Notes: generated by a model not told the origin, from the sequence alone. Shown: positions 1-9,614, counted from the stretch's first letter. The stretch: DNA of 64,000 nt from Cytobacillus depressus (GCF_008923245.1 NZ_WBOS01000002.1:248001-312000), one strand, 5' to 3'. Program-made: numbers and translations.

Positions 1-845
1 ACTTCGGAATTCCTGGCTTGGAAGAAAACAGCATGGTGTTAAAGTCTGTGGATGATGCGAATAAAATTTTCAATCATATCGTTGACAGAATTAAAGAATA
101 CAGCAAAACGAAGAACGAAGCAGATGCGACGATTGTTATCGGCGGCGGTGGCTTAACTGGTGTTGAGCTAGTTGGGGAAATCGTTGATAATATGCCAAAA
201 ATCGCAAAAAGCTATGGCGTAAATCCGAAAGATTTAAAAATCAAGCTTGTTGAAGCGGGTCCAAAGATTCTTCCAGTATTGCCAGACCATTTAATCGAGC
301 GTGCAACTACTAGCTTAGAAGGTCGCGGAGTTGAATTCTTAACAGGTCTTCCTGTGACAAATGTTAACGGCAATGTAATCGACCTGAAAGATGGTACACA
401 AATTACAGCCAATACATTTGTTTGGACTGGCGGTGTTCAAGCTCTTCCAATTGTTGAACAATCTGGACTTGCTTGTGATCGCGGCCGTGCAACTGTTAAT
501 GAATTCCTTCAATCATCATCTCACCCTGACGTGTTTGTTGCCGGTGACAGTGCAGTGGCATTCCCTGAAGAAGGTGGCCGTCCATATGCGCCAACCGCTC
601 AAAATGCATGGCAAATGGGTGAGCTAGTAGGCTACAACTTATTTGCATACTTCCAAGATAAAGATTTTGAAAAGTTTGCCCCAGTTAACTCTGGTACACT
701 AGCTAGTCTTGGCCGCAAAGATGCTGTAGCGACAATTGGTGCTAACGAAACATCACTAAAAGGACTTCCTGCATCTCTTATGAAGGAAGCAAGTAATGTT
801 CGCTATTATACACATATTAAAGCGTTATATACTTTGGCATACTAA
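1..845 (+). CDS. ndh: Type II NADH dehydrogenase, C-terminal part (5' end outside window)
   Basis: This is the C-terminal part of a membrane-associated, non-proton-pumping NADH:menaquinone oxidoreductase that feeds electrons from NADH into the respiratory chain. The frame is open from base 3, before the first possible start (a TTG at 18), so the gene begins upstream of the window. The fragment carries the NADH-binding Rossmann motif GGGGLTGVELVGE and the C-terminal FAD-contacting stretch VFVAGDSA followed by PTAQNAWQMGELVGYNLFAY. It ends in HIKALYTLAY. The match to recalled B. subtilis Ndh (YjlD) is close over the whole fragment, closer than to the paralogues YumB and YutJ. A bidirectional terminator separates it from the convergent pepT. 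Confidence 0.93.
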   Translation, partial: FGIPGLEENSMVLKSVDDANKIFNHIVDRIKEYSKTKNEADATIVIGGGGLTGVELVGEIVDNMPKIAKSYGVNPKDLKIKLVEAGPKILPVLPDHLIERATTSLEGRGVEFLTGLPVTNVNGNVIDLKDGTQITANTFVWTGGVQALPIVEQSGLACDRGRATVNEFLQSSSHPDVFVAGDSAVAFPEEGGRPYAPTAQNAWQMGELVGYNLFAYFQDKDFEKFAPVNSGTLASLGRKDAVATIGANETSLKGLPASLMKEASNVRYYTHIKALYTLAY

Positions 846-853
846 AAAAAAAT

Positions 854-932
854 GCGGAAGCGCCTCGATGGAAAAACATCGACTAAAAGCCGAGACGTCT
901 TGTACGTCGGGGATAGGCGCTGAAGCTAGACA
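854..932 (-). repeat. Modular dispersed repeat, short copy A
   Basis: Read on the minus strand this starts TGTCTAGCTTCAGCGCCTA, continues through CCCCGACGTAC and ends AGGCGCTTCCGC. These are the termini of the repeat family also seen at 21824, 30757, 53771, 57482 and 59423. This copy lacks the long central AAGCCAATCC hairpin. It lies directly after the ndh stop codon. Confidence 0.75.
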
Positions 933-937
933 ATAGA

Positions 938-980
938 AAAAGACAGCAGGCAGAATTTATCTCGCCTGCTGTCTTTTATT
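938..980. terminator. Bidirectional terminator between ndh and pepT
   Basis: A perfect 14-bp stem (AAAAGACAGCAGGC with GCCTGCTGTCTTTT) has a 12-nt loop and an A-run/T-run on its two sides. It lies between convergent genes and can serve both. Confidence 0.9.
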
Positions 981-984
981 TTAA

Positions 985-2226
985 TTATAAACCTTCTCCC
1001 TGTTCTTCAAACAGCTTTACAATATTAACAATGACACTCACTGCTTTTTCCATATTATCAACAGAAATATATTCATACTTACCGTGATAGTTTTCGCCAC
1101 CAGTGAATATATTTGGGGTTGGCAGTCCCATATAGGAAAGCTGTGAGCCGTCTGTGCCGCCGCGAATTGGCTTAATAATTGGGCTAATATCTAACATTTC
1201 CATTGCTTTGTGGGCAATGTCGACAATTTCCTTAACAGGTTCAATTTTTTCCTTCATATTGTAATATTGATCATTCATTTCAAGAATGATATTTTTGCTG
1301 CCATATTTATTCTGCAGCTCATTTACGATTTCTTGTAAATTGTTTTTTCTAGCATTGAATTTTTCTTTATCGAAATCACGAATAATATAGCTTAGCTTTG
1401 TTTCTTCAACATCACCATTTACAGAGAGAAGATGATAGAAGCCTTCATAACCTTCTGTCAATTCAGGTGCTTCGTCGGCAGGCAGCTTTGCGTTTAATTC
1501 CATTGCAATTTTGGCTGAATTCACCATTTTGCCTTTCGCGGTCCCGGGATGAATATTATTCCCCTTTACCGTGATTTTTGCAGCCGCAGCATTGAAGCTC
1601 TCATATTCAAGCTCGCCAAGTGGTCCGCCGTCCATTGTATAAGCATATTTTGCATTGAAGGCTGCGACATCAAATTTATGTGGGCCTCTGCCAATTTCTT
1701 CATCAGGAGTAAAGGCCACTCTAATTTTTCCATGCTTAATTTCCGGATGATTAATTAAGTATGCCATCGCCGTCATAATTTCAGCAATACCAGCTTTATT
1801 ATCCGCTCCAAGCAATGTGGTCCCATCAGTAGTAATTAGAGTGTGCCCTTTATATAGGCTCAAGCTCGGGAAGTCACTTGGGGAAAGAACAATATGTAAA
1901 TCTTTATTCAAGCTAATTTCATTTCCATCATAGTTCTCATGAATTTGCGGTTTTACATTCGCTCCAGTAAAATCAGTAGCTGTATCTAAATGAGCTAAAA
2001 ATCCGATTGTCGGAACGTTTTTATTTGTATTAGCAGGCAATGTTGCCATCACATATCCATTTTCATCGATTGATACTTCTTCCATGCCAATCGCTTTTAA
2101 CTCATCAACGAGTAAATTCGCCAAAGTTAGCTGCCCTTGAGTTGAAGGACATGTTTCATTTGCTTCATTCGATTGTGTGTCAATTTTTACGTATGTAGTA
2201 AATCTTTCAATAATTTCTTTTTTCAT
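985..2226 (-). CDS. pepT: Peptidase T (tripeptide aminopeptidase)
   Basis: This 413-residue cytoplasmic dizinc peptidase of family M20B removes the N-terminal residue from tripeptides. Metal-site motifs are in the expected order: [12 protein letters not shown] (His and Asp, about residues 77-86), [12 protein letters not shown] (bridging Asp), [15 protein letters not shown] (catalytic Glu), [10 protein letters not shown] (Asp) and a C-terminal [14 protein letters not shown] (His). The length fits the family, about 410 residues. The ATG follows an AAAGGAGCTG ribosome binding site. The gene is monocistronic and ends against the terminator shared with ndh. Confidence 0.95.
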   Translation of the reverse strand: MKKEIIERFTTYVKIDTQSNEANETCPSTQGQLTLANLLVDELKAIGMEEVSIDENGYVMATLPANTNKNVPTIGFLAHLDTATDFTGANVKPQIHENYDGNEISLNKDLHIVLSPSDFPSLSLYKGHTLITTDGTTLLGADNKAGIAEIMTAMAYLINHPEIKHGKIRVAFTPDEEIGRGPHKFDVAAFNAKYAYTMDGGPLGELEYESFNAAAAKITVKGNNIHPGTAKGKMVNSAKIAMELNAKLPADEAPELTEGYEGFYHLLSVNGDVEETKLSYIIRDFDKEKFNARKNNLQEIVNELQNKYGSKNIILEMNDQYYNMKEKIEPVKEIVDIAHKAMEMLDISPIIKPIRGGTDGSQLSYMGLPTPNIFTGGENYHGKYEYISVDNMEKAVSVIVNIVKLFEEQGEGL

Positions 2227-2427
2227 CTCTACAGCTCCTTTATATGGTACTATTACTATTTTATCATAAATGAATAAATCTTACTTCTATGCTTAAAAAC
2301 CTCTTCATTCCTACATTATATACTAGTTTGTGTCCAGTTTGAAAATAATGACAAATAAACAAAATCCATGTATCTTAGTGTATAATTGTACAATATCGTA
2401 ACTTTTTCAGCGAAGGGGATATACATA

Positions 2428-3567
2428 ATGAATCAAAATCCAATTTCCTATATTGATGAAAAGCGAGAAGAGATTCTTCGAACGTATCAGGAGCTTCATC
2501 AGCTTGCCGAGCCAAGCTGGGAGGAGAGGAAAACGTCGGCTTATATTCGTGAGAAATTAACAAATGCAGGATTCCATGTAAAAACATTTTCGGAACATTA
2601 CGGTTTGATTGTAGATATACAAGGAGAATCAACAGATGTAATCGCTCTTCGTGCAGATATGGATGCTTTAATACAAGAAGTGGATGGGGAAATTTGCGCA
2701 AATCATTCTTGTGGCCATGACGGTCATAGCACGATGGCCCTTTATACGGCTCTTGCTTTAGCACAATCAGGAAAGTCCTTTCGTCATACTGTACGATTTA
2801 TTTTTCAACCTGCAGAAGAAAAAGCAGAAGGGGCATTGAAGATGATTGAAGCCGGTGCACTGGAAAATGCAAAGTTTCTTAGCGGCATTCATGTGCGCCC
2901 AGCTTTAGAAATTCCTTTTCAAAAGGCCGCACCTGTCATTCTTCATGGATCTACAGCAAGCATCCAAGGGTTTATTCAAGGGACCCCTGCCCATGCGGCA
3001 AGACCCGAAGAGGGGAATAACCCGCTAGAAGCAGCTGCATTTTTAATTCAGGCCATTCGGCAAATCCGCTTAAAGGATAATCATAAATATTCGATAAAAA
3101 TTACCGAGCTTCGTGGTGGAGAAGCATCCAATTTAATTCCCGAAAAAGTTCAATTTACTTTTGACTTAAGAGCTGAGACAAATGAAACGATGGATCAGCT
3201 AATAAAGAAAGCGGAACACACGATTAAGAAATTGGCTGAACTTACTGAAACAAACATCGAATATAGTCTTGGAGAATATTCACCTGCAGCCGTTCGTAAC
3301 GAGAAAGCGATGGAGCTTGGGAAGAGCGCTATTTCCGCCATTCTTGGTGAAGAAAACTTTGTGCCAGAATGTCCTTCACCTGGAGCCGAAGATTTTCACT
3401 TTTATACTTTAAAGAAAGCAGATCTTTCAGCAACAATGATTGCATTAGGCTGTGACCTTAAGCCGGGACTTCATCATCCGAAAATGACTTTTAATCAGGA
3501 TGCGCTAATATATGGGACAAAAATTCTAACTAGTCTTTTGCTAGAAGCTGATAAGAAGAAGTGGTAA
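2428..3567 (+). CDS. amhX: M20 family amidohydrolase, AmhX-like
   Basis: This 379-residue metal-dependent amidohydrolase (M20D type) should hydrolyse N-acyl amino acids or related amides in the cytosol. The metal-ligand motifs are HSCGHDGHSTMALYTALALA, FQPAEEKAEGALKMIEAGA and GIHVRP; the lid domain follows (about residues 170-280) and then PSPGAEDFHFYT near the C terminus. I chose the ATG at 2428 because GAAGGGG lies about ten bases upstream; an upstream in-frame start at 2386 has no ribosome binding site. Similarity to recalled B. subtilis AmhX is strong, including LHQLAEPSWEE at the N terminus. The true substrate cannot be told from sequence. Confidence 0.85.
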   Translation: MNQNPISYIDEKREEILRTYQELHQLAEPSWEERKTSAYIREKLTNAGFHVKTFSEHYGLIVDIQGESTDVIALRADMDALIQEVDGEICANHSCGHDGHSTMALYTALALAQSGKSFRHTVRFIFQPAEEKAEGALKMIEAGALENAKFLSGIHVRPALEIPFQKAAPVILHGSTASIQGFIQGTPAHAARPEEGNNPLEAAAFLIQAIRQIRLKDNHKYSIKITELRGGEASNLIPEKVQFTFDLRAETNETMDQLIKKAEHTIKKLAELTETNIEYSLGEYSPAAVRNEKAMELGKSAISAILGEENFVPECPSPGAEDFHFYTLKKADLSATMIALGCDLKPGLHHPKMTFNQDALIYGTKILTSLLLEADKKKW

Positions 3568-3581
3568 AAAGGATTTTAATG

Positions 3582-3617
3582 AAGACCTCCAAAAATAATA
3601 AAAAAGGAGGTCTTTTT
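3582..3617 (+). terminator. Terminator of the amhX-like gene
   Basis: A 9-bp stem AAGACCTCC/GGAGGTCTT is followed by a T-run, 15 bases after the stop codon. Confidence 0.9.
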
Positions 3618-3673
3618 ACTATGTGGAAAAAGAATTAAAATTGATTAAATAGAATTTGGGCGAAATGAGGGAT

Positions 3674-4771
3674 TTAACCCTTAACAGGTTTCGACTTTTT
3701 TCTTATAAATGCAATTAATAATAGAAGCATCGGTATAAGCGTTTGAATAATAAATGCATAAAAGGGAAAGTAAACGCTACTTTCATGTGATAATGCCATC
3801 ATGTTTGGAATGGACCAAAAACTAAATTCAACTAATAAAATTCCTATTGGCCAAACTATTGACCGATAATCCGAAAGATTTAACAACTGTGTGGTACTTA
3901 AAACCACTGCGTAATAAAATACAGTGATTTTGATAAAAGCTCCCAAAATCCAAACAGCCATGGTGATGGCGTCTAAGTTCTCAAAGAAATCAGCATAGCT
4001 GATATATCTGCTTACATTCATTAAAGGGTATACCTTTGTGGATGTTGTCGTACCTAATACAAAAAGAACGGTTAAATTCAAAATAACTAATGTAATCATC
4101 ACCCAAAAAACAGTCATCATTCCGTATTTATAGGCCTTCTCCTTATCAGTTAGGTATGGCAGTAGGAAAATGATTATGATGATTTCACCAAACCATCCGC
4201 TTGTTGGGATAGCTCCTTTTATAGGCGATATCATTCCCCGCTCTAAGATAGGTAAGATATTTCCTAGTTCAAATTCTGGGCTTAGCAAGACAATTAACAA
4301 GATAAAAGGAATGACAAATATAGGAAAAATCAATTGACAAACTCTGCTTATTACTTCTAGACCTGCATGAACAGTAAAAGCACTAAGCAGCACCATTGAT
4401 GAAATAATAACAACAAGAGGAGTTTTAAATAAAAAAGAGCTAACAATGAATTCGCCGTAATCCCTAATAATTTGACCCGTTGTTAGGATAAAATAAAGTA
4501 AAAAAATGAAACTAAGTACTTTTCCAAGGAATTTTCCAATAATTAGTTCATTCATTTGAATGATTGTTTTGTCAGGAAAAAGCTTGTGAAGTTTATAAAT
4601 AACGAACATCGTAATAAATCCAATGATTGATGCTAAAATAGGAGATAACCACATATCTTGTCTAGCATAGTTTGCAGTAGTGCTTGGAATTGAAAGGATG
4701 GCAGTAGCCATAATAGTTGGATACATTAGCATGGCCATTTGCAAGGAAGATATTTTGATATTTTTCATCAT
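3674..4771 (-). CDS. Germinant receptor B subunit (GerAB/GerKB family)
   Basis: This 365-residue integral membrane protein of the endospore amino-acid/proton symporter family (APC superfamily) has about ten hydrophobic segments. It is the B subunit that binds germinants in GerA-type receptors of the spore inner membrane. Family features include an N-terminal segment LQMAMLMYPTIMATAILSIP and a cytoplasmic loop around PYLTDKEKAYKYGMM. It is the last gene of the leftward four-gene operon 7836-3674, 34 bases after the small D-type gene. An AAAGGAGAAAG ribosome binding site precedes ATGATG. The operon is probably transcribed in the forespore by SigG, but I did not find a convincing promoter. Which germinant is sensed is unknown. 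Confidence 0.93.
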   Translation of the reverse strand: MMKNIKISSLQMAMLMYPTIMATAILSIPSTTANYARQDMWLSPILASIIGFITMFVIYKLHKLFPDKTIIQMNELIIGKFLGKVLSFIFLLYFILTTGQIIRDYGEFIVSSFLFKTPLVVIISSMVLLSAFTVHAGLEVISRVCQLIFPIFVIPFILLIVLLSPEFELGNILPILERGMISPIKGAIPTSGWFGEIIIIIFLLPYLTDKEKAYKYGMMTVFWVMITLVILNLTVLFVLGTTTSTKVYPLMNVSRYISYADFFENLDAITMAVWILGAFIKITVFYYAVVLSTTQLLNLSDYRSIVWPIGILLVEFSFWSIPNMMALSHESSVYFPFYAFIIQTLIPMLLLLIAFIRKKSKPVKG

Positions 4772-4805
4772 ACTGATAACTTTCTCCTTTCACTTCACAA
4801 TAATA

Positions 4806-5027
4806 TTACTTTTCCATAAAAACGGCTATTGGCTTTAATACATGCTCAATCCACTTAGCAGGTCCACCAATATATAAAAGATCAAACATTGATAGAAATA
4901 ATCCTATAAGAAGAAGTCCAATGAAGGCGCTAATATCCCTTTTCGGCTTTTTTTTCAATTGTGGCCATTGCAAATAAATGATGACCATTATGATAATCGC
5001 TGTAGCAAAAAAGGTTCCCCATTTCAT
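4806..5027 (-). CDS. Small two-helix membrane protein, probable germinant receptor D subunit
   Basis: This 73-residue protein has two hydrophobic segments (about residues 5-20 and 34-54) separated by a basic loop KKKPKRD. Small two-helix D proteins of about 75 residues, such as GerKD and GerUD, are known beside gerA-type operons and modulate receptor function. Position, size and topology fit that class. I chose the ATG at 5027 because GGGAG lies nine bases upstream. A longer TTG-started frame (5048) would overlap the C gene by 17 bases and would put the ribosome binding site inside the coding region. It sits between the C and B genes, four bases after the C stop codon. Confidence 0.82.
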   Translation of the reverse strand: MKWGTFFATAIIIMVIIYLQWPQLKKKPKRDISAFIGLLLIGLFLSMFDLLYIGGPAKWIEHVLKPIAVFMEK

Positions 5028-5031
5028 AAGA

Positions 5032-6237
5032 TTAATCTCCCTCTTCAACAGTTAATTTAGTTGGTTTTGTAATATATCCTTCTCTGCGAATATGTCCTTT
5101 AAAATCATAGTTTAATTTTATGTTTGGGAATACCTCATCCCAATGCTGGCTTACTTTATTCCACTGTTTTGGATACTTTCTATGGAACTTCTTGGCAAAG
5201 CCAACGACATCAGCTTCTAGCTCATTCTGAATTTTCGGAAGCACTAATTCAATTCGTTTTTTTATCTCATCTGTTAACGCTTTTTCCACTAATTTTAAAT
5301 CATTTGGGTTTGCAAGATTAAAATTTGTATTGTTTTGTATAACTGTACCCTCAGTTTCAATTTTTATTTTCATTATCCAATTTTCCCCTCGTATATATGG
5401 GGTTAAATCTACTTTCGCGGTTACTGGATATATTGAGAGAATTCCTTTTCTATTTTTCCCCTCAATAGTGACTGTGTAATTTTTGATTTCATTCCTTAAC
5501 CAGAGGATACCTCTAGTCTCTTTTACGGAAATGTCCCCAATCATTTTATCTTTTTTAAAGATAGCTGACCCGGTAATTTTAGGATATGGATAGGACTTCT
5601 TTTTAATTTTTTCTGTCGCTATTTTTAAGTAAGGCAGGATGGCCGTTTGGGCATCGCCATTAAGCATTTCGTCCAGGTCTTTTAATGTAACTTTTATTCC
5701 AGAATCAAATTCAACTATTTCCTTAATTGTATCTGCTGAATCTCGTTCAAGATTTGGCTGTAATTCAAGAATTTCTTTTGCTTTTCCTTTACTAACAAAT
5801 ACGTAAGATCTTTCTCGTGGCTCTGGTTGGCGAAGAAGGAAATCTAACTCATCTAGAATGCCTTCTTTTGCCCTTTTTTCGCCAAATATGAATACTTTGC
5901 ATTGTCCCCAAAAGATTTTTCGAGGTAAATCGGCTTGGAGCTTCGATAATGCATCTGCCAAATTAATTCCACTTTGAGATACAACCATAGTTACAGGATT
6001 TCCACTTGCGCCCCCGCCCCCGCCTCCTCCTTGACCGCCGCTGCTAATAGATTTAGGAATAAATATTTGGAGTGAAATTTCAATATTCTTTTCCTTATTA
6101 TCGATGGCTGCTGCAGTAACGATCGCTAAGTCATTAACCTCCACGCGATCCCAGCAACCGCTTAATAGAAAAAGCAGGGAGGTGAAAAATATGATAGAAA
6201 GTAGGAGCTTGATAAAAAGAACTCCTTTTTTAAACAT
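5032..6237 (-). CDS. Germinant receptor C subunit, lipoprotein (GerAC/GerKC family)
   Basis: This 401-residue Ger(x)C family lipoprotein has a hydrophobic signal ending in LLFLLSGC, so the mature protein starts at a lipid-modified Cys, followed by the family motif WDRVEVNDLAIV. It is the C subunit that anchors to the outer face of the spore inner membrane and is needed for assembly of the A-B-C receptor. Near the mature N terminus is a loop with a run of seven glycines (GQGGGGGGGASG), which is unusual. I prefer the ATG at 6237, with AAAGAAG upstream, over the TTG three codons earlier. It lies 27 bases after gerA-A. Confidence 0.92.
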   Translation of the reverse strand: MFKKGVLFIKLLLSIIFFTSLLFLLSGCWDRVEVNDLAIVTAAAIDNKEKNIEISLQIFIPKSISSGGQGGGGGGGASGNPVTMVVSQSGINLADALSKLQADLPRKIFWGQCKVFIFGEKRAKEGILDELDFLLRQPEPRERSYVFVSKGKAKEILELQPNLERDSADTIKEIVEFDSGIKVTLKDLDEMLNGDAQTAILPYLKIATEKIKKKSYPYPKITGSAIFKKDKMIGDISVKETRGILWLRNEIKNYTVTIEGKNRKGILSIYPVTAKVDLTPYIRGENWIMKIKIETEGTVIQNNTNFNLANPNDLKLVEKALTDEIKKRIELVLPKIQNELEADVVGFAKKFHRKYPKQWNKVSQHWDEVFPNIKLNYDFKGHIRREGYITKPTKLTVEEGD

Positions 6238-6264
6238 TTCGATCAACTTCTTTCATTAATTTTT

Positions 6265-7836
6265 CTATTCACCTTCCCTTTGCGGACCTGGTTTTTGGTT
6301 AGGAGCTTGTCTATACAGATTCGTTTCTCCGGTTAAACGGGGACGTCTATTCATCATCCATAATGGGGATTTCCAAAGTACATCCTTTAATTGATGACCT
6401 TTCAGTGGTGCAAGTGTAGATAAATAGGGCACACCAAAGGAACGTAGGCTGCAAAGATGAATAGCTATAGCAAGGATTCCCATTACAATACCAAGCAAAC
6501 CTAAAGAACCTGCTAAAAATATGATTGGAAAACGAATGATTCGAATGGCCATACCAGCAATATAACGAGGGACCATAAAGGAAGCAATCCCCGTAATGGC
6601 TACCACAATGACCATTGGAGCGGAAACTAATCCCGCTTGTACAGCCGCTTGGCCGATTACTAATGCCCCAACAATACTGACAGCAGCCCCAACTTGCTTC
6701 GGCAATCGAATCCCTGCCTCACGAAGTGCTTCAAACGTACTTTCCATTAACAGTACTTCTACTAGGGCAGGAAATGGAACACTTTCCCTAGCGGCAGCAA
6801 TACTTAGCAGTAAAGCGGCGGGCACCATTTCTTGGTGGTATGTTGTAACAGCTACATACAATGATGGAAGTAGAAGGGACATGACCAAAAAGAGATAGCG
6901 TAACCACCTTATTAAACTGCTTATAAAGAATCTTTGATAATAATCCTCTTGCGATTGCAGTAAGGAAAAAAAAGTAATTGGGGCTACTAGACAGAAGGGC
7001 GTTCCTTCAACCAAAATAGCCGCACGACCTTCTAATAAATTCGCACATACAACGTCTGGACGTTCTGTTGACAAAACTTGTGGAAATGGAGAATAAGATT
7101 GATCCTCAATCATTTCCTCGATATACTCACTTTCCAAAATTCCATCTATCTCTATTCGTTGTAACCGGTTTGTCATTTCTTCTATTAGAGTTTTGTCCGC
7201 TAAACCCTCAATATAAGCAAGTGCAACAGTCGTGTTCGTATAAGTTCCAATTTTCATCGTTTGCATTTTAAGAGCAGGGCTCTTAATAATTCGTCGTAAC
7301 TGTGAAATACTTACCTGCAAAGATTCTGTAAAGCCTTCACGCGGTCCTCTTATTCCTGATTCTGCCGTCGGTTCCTCTATACTTCGCTTTTCCCATTTAG
7401 CCAACCCTAAGGAAAAGCCATCATTTTCTCCTTCATACAAAAGAAGTGGATTACCAGATGAGATCGATTCAATGCAATCCTTCAATAAATGGATTCTTTT
7501 CACTTTAGAAACAGGAATTTTTTGTTCAAGTAATTCGTGGAACACTTGAGATGAATGATCTGTTTCCTGCATAAGAGGGGAAAGAATATATTTTTCAATT
7601 CCATCATTATCAGATAGTCCCTCAATAAAAATAATCAAAGCTTTTTTCTTTCCAAAAAGTAAAAAGGACCGAAAAACGACATCTGAACAGTTTTCATAAA
7701 TTGTGCGGAGAATAATTTCATTATCACTGAAATTTTTGAGATGGGAATCCTTATGCACGGTCCCTTCATTATTAGCTACCGTTTGATTTTTCTTTGTTTT
7801 CGTCTTTCCTAATAATTTTTCAATGCTGCGAATCAA
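6265..7836 (-). CDS. Germinant receptor A subunit (GerAA/GerKA family)
   Basis: This 523-residue GerA family protein has a soluble N-terminal region (to about residue 300) with the conserved stretch GPREGFTESLQVSISQLRR. A C-terminal membrane part follows with about five helices, including VPFPALVEVLLMESTFEALREAG. A subunits form the oligomeric channel-like core of germinant receptors. The gene opens the operon. It starts with TTG at 7836, placed by a GGGGTGA ribosome binding site seven bases upstream; no suitable ATG is near. Gene order is A-C-D-B rather than the A-B-C of B. subtilis gerA, so I give no receptor name. Confidence 0.94.
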   Translation of the reverse strand: MIRSIEKLLGKTKTKKNQTVANNEGTVHKDSHLKNFSDNEIILRTIYENCSDVVFRSFLLFGKKKALIIFIEGLSDNDGIEKYILSPLMQETDHSSQVFHELLEQKIPVSKVKRIHLLKDCIESISSGNPLLLYEGENDGFSLGLAKWEKRSIEEPTAESGIRGPREGFTESLQVSISQLRRIIKSPALKMQTMKIGTYTNTTVALAYIEGLADKTLIEEMTNRLQRIEIDGILESEYIEEMIEDQSYSPFPQVLSTERPDVVCANLLEGRAAILVEGTPFCLVAPITFFSLLQSQEDYYQRFFISSLIRWLRYLFLVMSLLLPSLYVAVTTYHQEMVPAALLLSIAAARESVPFPALVEVLLMESTFEALREAGIRLPKQVGAAVSIVGALVIGQAAVQAGLVSAPMVIVVAITGIASFMVPRYIAGMAIRIIRFPIIFLAGSLGLLGIVMGILAIAIHLCSLRSFGVPYLSTLAPLKGHQLKDVLWKSPLWMMNRRPRLTGETNLYRQAPNQKPGPQREGE

Positions 7837-8044
7837 GAGGGATCACCCCGCTATTCCAAAAGTGCTATCCTTATCTATGTTTCTTTATTTTGGCTTTTTT
7901 ATGCAGGGGAGGTCTAAATGGTTATTATTCATTTTTAAAATGATCCCCAAATCATGCATCTTTATTAAATATGTAAGGAAGAATGTACATATGGCCGAAT
8001 CTTATCTGGGTTTCATTTGAACCTTGGGAAAGTAAGAAAGCGTA

Positions 8045-8082
8045 AAGGCGCCAGACAATAATTAAAATGTCAATGGCGCCTT
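8045..8082 (-). terminator. Terminator of tgl
   Basis: The 8-bp stem AAGGCGCC/GGCGCCTT overlaps the tgl stop codon and is followed on the minus strand by a short T-run. The T-tract is weak. Confidence 0.65.
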
Positions 8083-8815
8083 ATTGATAAATCTGTTTGG
8101 CAAATTGAGACAAATATTTAGTACTTAATCTGCTATGTTGGGAAATTAAATGGGCAGATCTTGTTGCGTTTTTTCTCCTTAATGTATTAAGGTCTTCAAT
8201 CATCCCTTCTTCTGTTTTAATGCCAATTCCATGCCCAAAGTATTGGCCATTTCCAAGATAAACGGCATTTTCCCCCATCCATACTGGATGGTTATAATCA
8301 GGATTATAAAAGTAAACAACATCTCCAGGTATAAAATCATGGCCTTTCTTCGTCACAATACTTAAATCTTGATCATGGTTCCAATCCCAAAGTAACAATC
8401 TTTGAAATAAAGTATTAAAAAAACTTAATGGAATTAAATCAAGCACAGCTTTATAAAAAATAATAACAATTGCTGTAGAACATTCAAATGCATATTCTTG
8501 GCTGTTGTTAAAAATATCCTTAATGCCATCTGAAGCAAATATATCAGGATGAAGTAAATACCCATATTTAGTTTTCGTCCAAATTTCTGGATTAAATTTA
8601 GAAGTAGAAAATGGGGTGAATTTTGCCTTGCTTTTACTTAGATCCTCTGCTGCTAATATAATATGCTCCCTTAAATCTATATCAAATAGCAATTCCTGGA
8701 GTGAGTCATATTCAAATATTTCAGGACTGCTTTCTAATGCGATAAATATGTCTCTTTGAATGCCATGAAATCTGCTGGGATCTGGCTTCATTTCGTAATT
8801 AGCAATAATAATCAA
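8081..8815 (-). CDS. tgl: Protein-glutamine gamma-glutamyltransferase (spore coat transglutaminase)
   Basis: This 244-residue enzyme forms epsilon-(gamma-glutamyl)lysine cross-links between spore coat proteins such as GerQ. The catalytic cysteine lies in YAFECSTAIVIIFYKA, equivalent to Cys116 of B. subtilis Tgl. Downstream family blocks are DVVYFYNPDY, PVWMGENAVYLG and YFGHGIGI, the last giving the catalytic-region histidine. The start is TTG at 8815: AAGGAGG lies ten bases upstream and the result (M)IIIANYEMKP aligns with the recalled B. subtilis N terminus and its 245-residue length. An ATG at 8857 would place the ribosome binding site inside the gene. The gene diverges from the XRE regulator at 8936. 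Confidence 0.93.
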   Translation of the reverse strand: MIIIANYEMKPDPSRFHGIQRDIFIALESSPEIFEYDSLQELLFDIDLREHIILAAEDLSKSKAKFTPFSTSKFNPEIWTKTKYGYLLHPDIFASDGIKDIFNNSQEYAFECSTAIVIIFYKAVLDLIPLSFFNTLFQRLLLWDWNHDQDLSIVTKKGHDFIPGDVVYFYNPDYNHPVWMGENAVYLGNGQYFGHGIGIKTEEGMIEDLNTLRRKNATRSAHLISQHSRLSTKYLSQFAKQIYQ

Positions 8816-8935
8816 GTGCGTAAAACCTCCTTCATAAATAAGTAATGAAATGTTCATAATAAATTTCTTTACAAATAGAACATATCAATGCTAATTTATT
8901 TAAATAATATGTTTGTTAGAATGGGGGTATGAGTA

Positions 8936-9178
8936 ATGAGAATGGATAAAGAAATTATTAAATTTATTCGTAAAAGCTATGAGATGAATCAACGTGATTT
9001 CGCAAAAATTGTCAGCTGCAGTTTTTCATTAATTGCCCTTGTGGAAGTCGGTAAGCGAAGAGTAACGGCGAATTTAGAAGAAAAAATAAAAACGGCTTTT
9101 GATTTAGATGATCAACAAATACAGTCCATCGCCTCACTCGTATCAGAAATTAGCAAGGGAGTACCACCGTTTATGTAA
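8936..9178 (+). CDS. Small XRE-family helix-turn-helix protein
   Basis: This 80-residue protein is almost entirely one Cro/C1-type helix-turn-helix domain. IIKFIRKSYEMNQRDFAKIV is helices 1-2, SCSFSLIALVEVGKRRVT is the recognition helix and following turn, and a short helical tail ends GVPPFM. It has no sensor domain. It diverges from tgl across a 120-base gap. Target and ligand are unknown; autoregulation in the tgl intergenic region is possible but not shown. A GGGGGT stretch precedes the ATG. Confidence 0.8.
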   Translation: MRMDKEIIKFIRKSYEMNQRDFAKIVSCSFSLIALVEVGKRRVTANLEEKIKTAFDLDDQQIQSIASLVSEISKGVPPFM

Positions 9179-9383
9179 AATAGCCTTCATGTTTTATGTA
9201 GCACGAACTGAAAAGTTTGACTATATGACAAACCCCGTAATAGTCTACATAAATTGCTCTAATTAACCCAAATATCACCACATCGACTTTTCTTTAAAGT
9301 GAATCGAGCGCTCAAGCTTCGGTTACATTAAAATAGAGCAAGAATACTTGCTCACAAAAAAATCGTGGTGGGAGTGATGTATC

Positions 9384-9575
9384 ATGGCAAGAAACAAACT
9401 TGTGGTTCCCGGTGCTGAAAATGTATTGGATCAAATGAAAAATGAGATCGCCAATGAGTTTGGAGTTCAACTTGGTGCAGATACGACCGCGCGAGCAAAC
9501 GGTTCCGTCGGTGGCGAAATGACGAAACGTCTCGTCGCTATGGGACAGGAACAATTGAAAAACCAGCAGGGATAA
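9384..9575 (+). CDS. Alpha/beta-type small acid-soluble spore protein
   Basis: This 63-residue alpha/beta-type SASP coats and protects DNA in the dormant spore and is degraded by the Gpr protease on germination. Family signatures are [20 protein letters not shown], the EFGVQLG segment with the Gpr cleavage region, and [14 protein letters not shown]. The start ATG has GGGAGTG upstream. It is a single gene closed by a strong terminator. The sequence is most like SspA/B/D; I cannot say which. SigG control is expected for the family, but the upstream CATTAAA at 9326 is only a partial match to a SigG -10. Confidence 0.95.
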   Translation: MARNKLVVPGAENVLDQMKNEIANEFGVQLGADTTARANGSVGGEMTKRLVAMGQEQLKNQQG

Positions 9576-9585
9576 CTGCTAATAA

Positions 9586-9614
9586 GGGACCCTCCTTTGA
9601 GGGTCTCTTTATTT
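9586..9614 (+). terminator. Terminator of the SASP gene
   Basis: The hairpin GGGACCCTC...GAGGGTCTC is followed by TTTATTTT, 11 bases after the stop codon. Confidence 0.9.
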
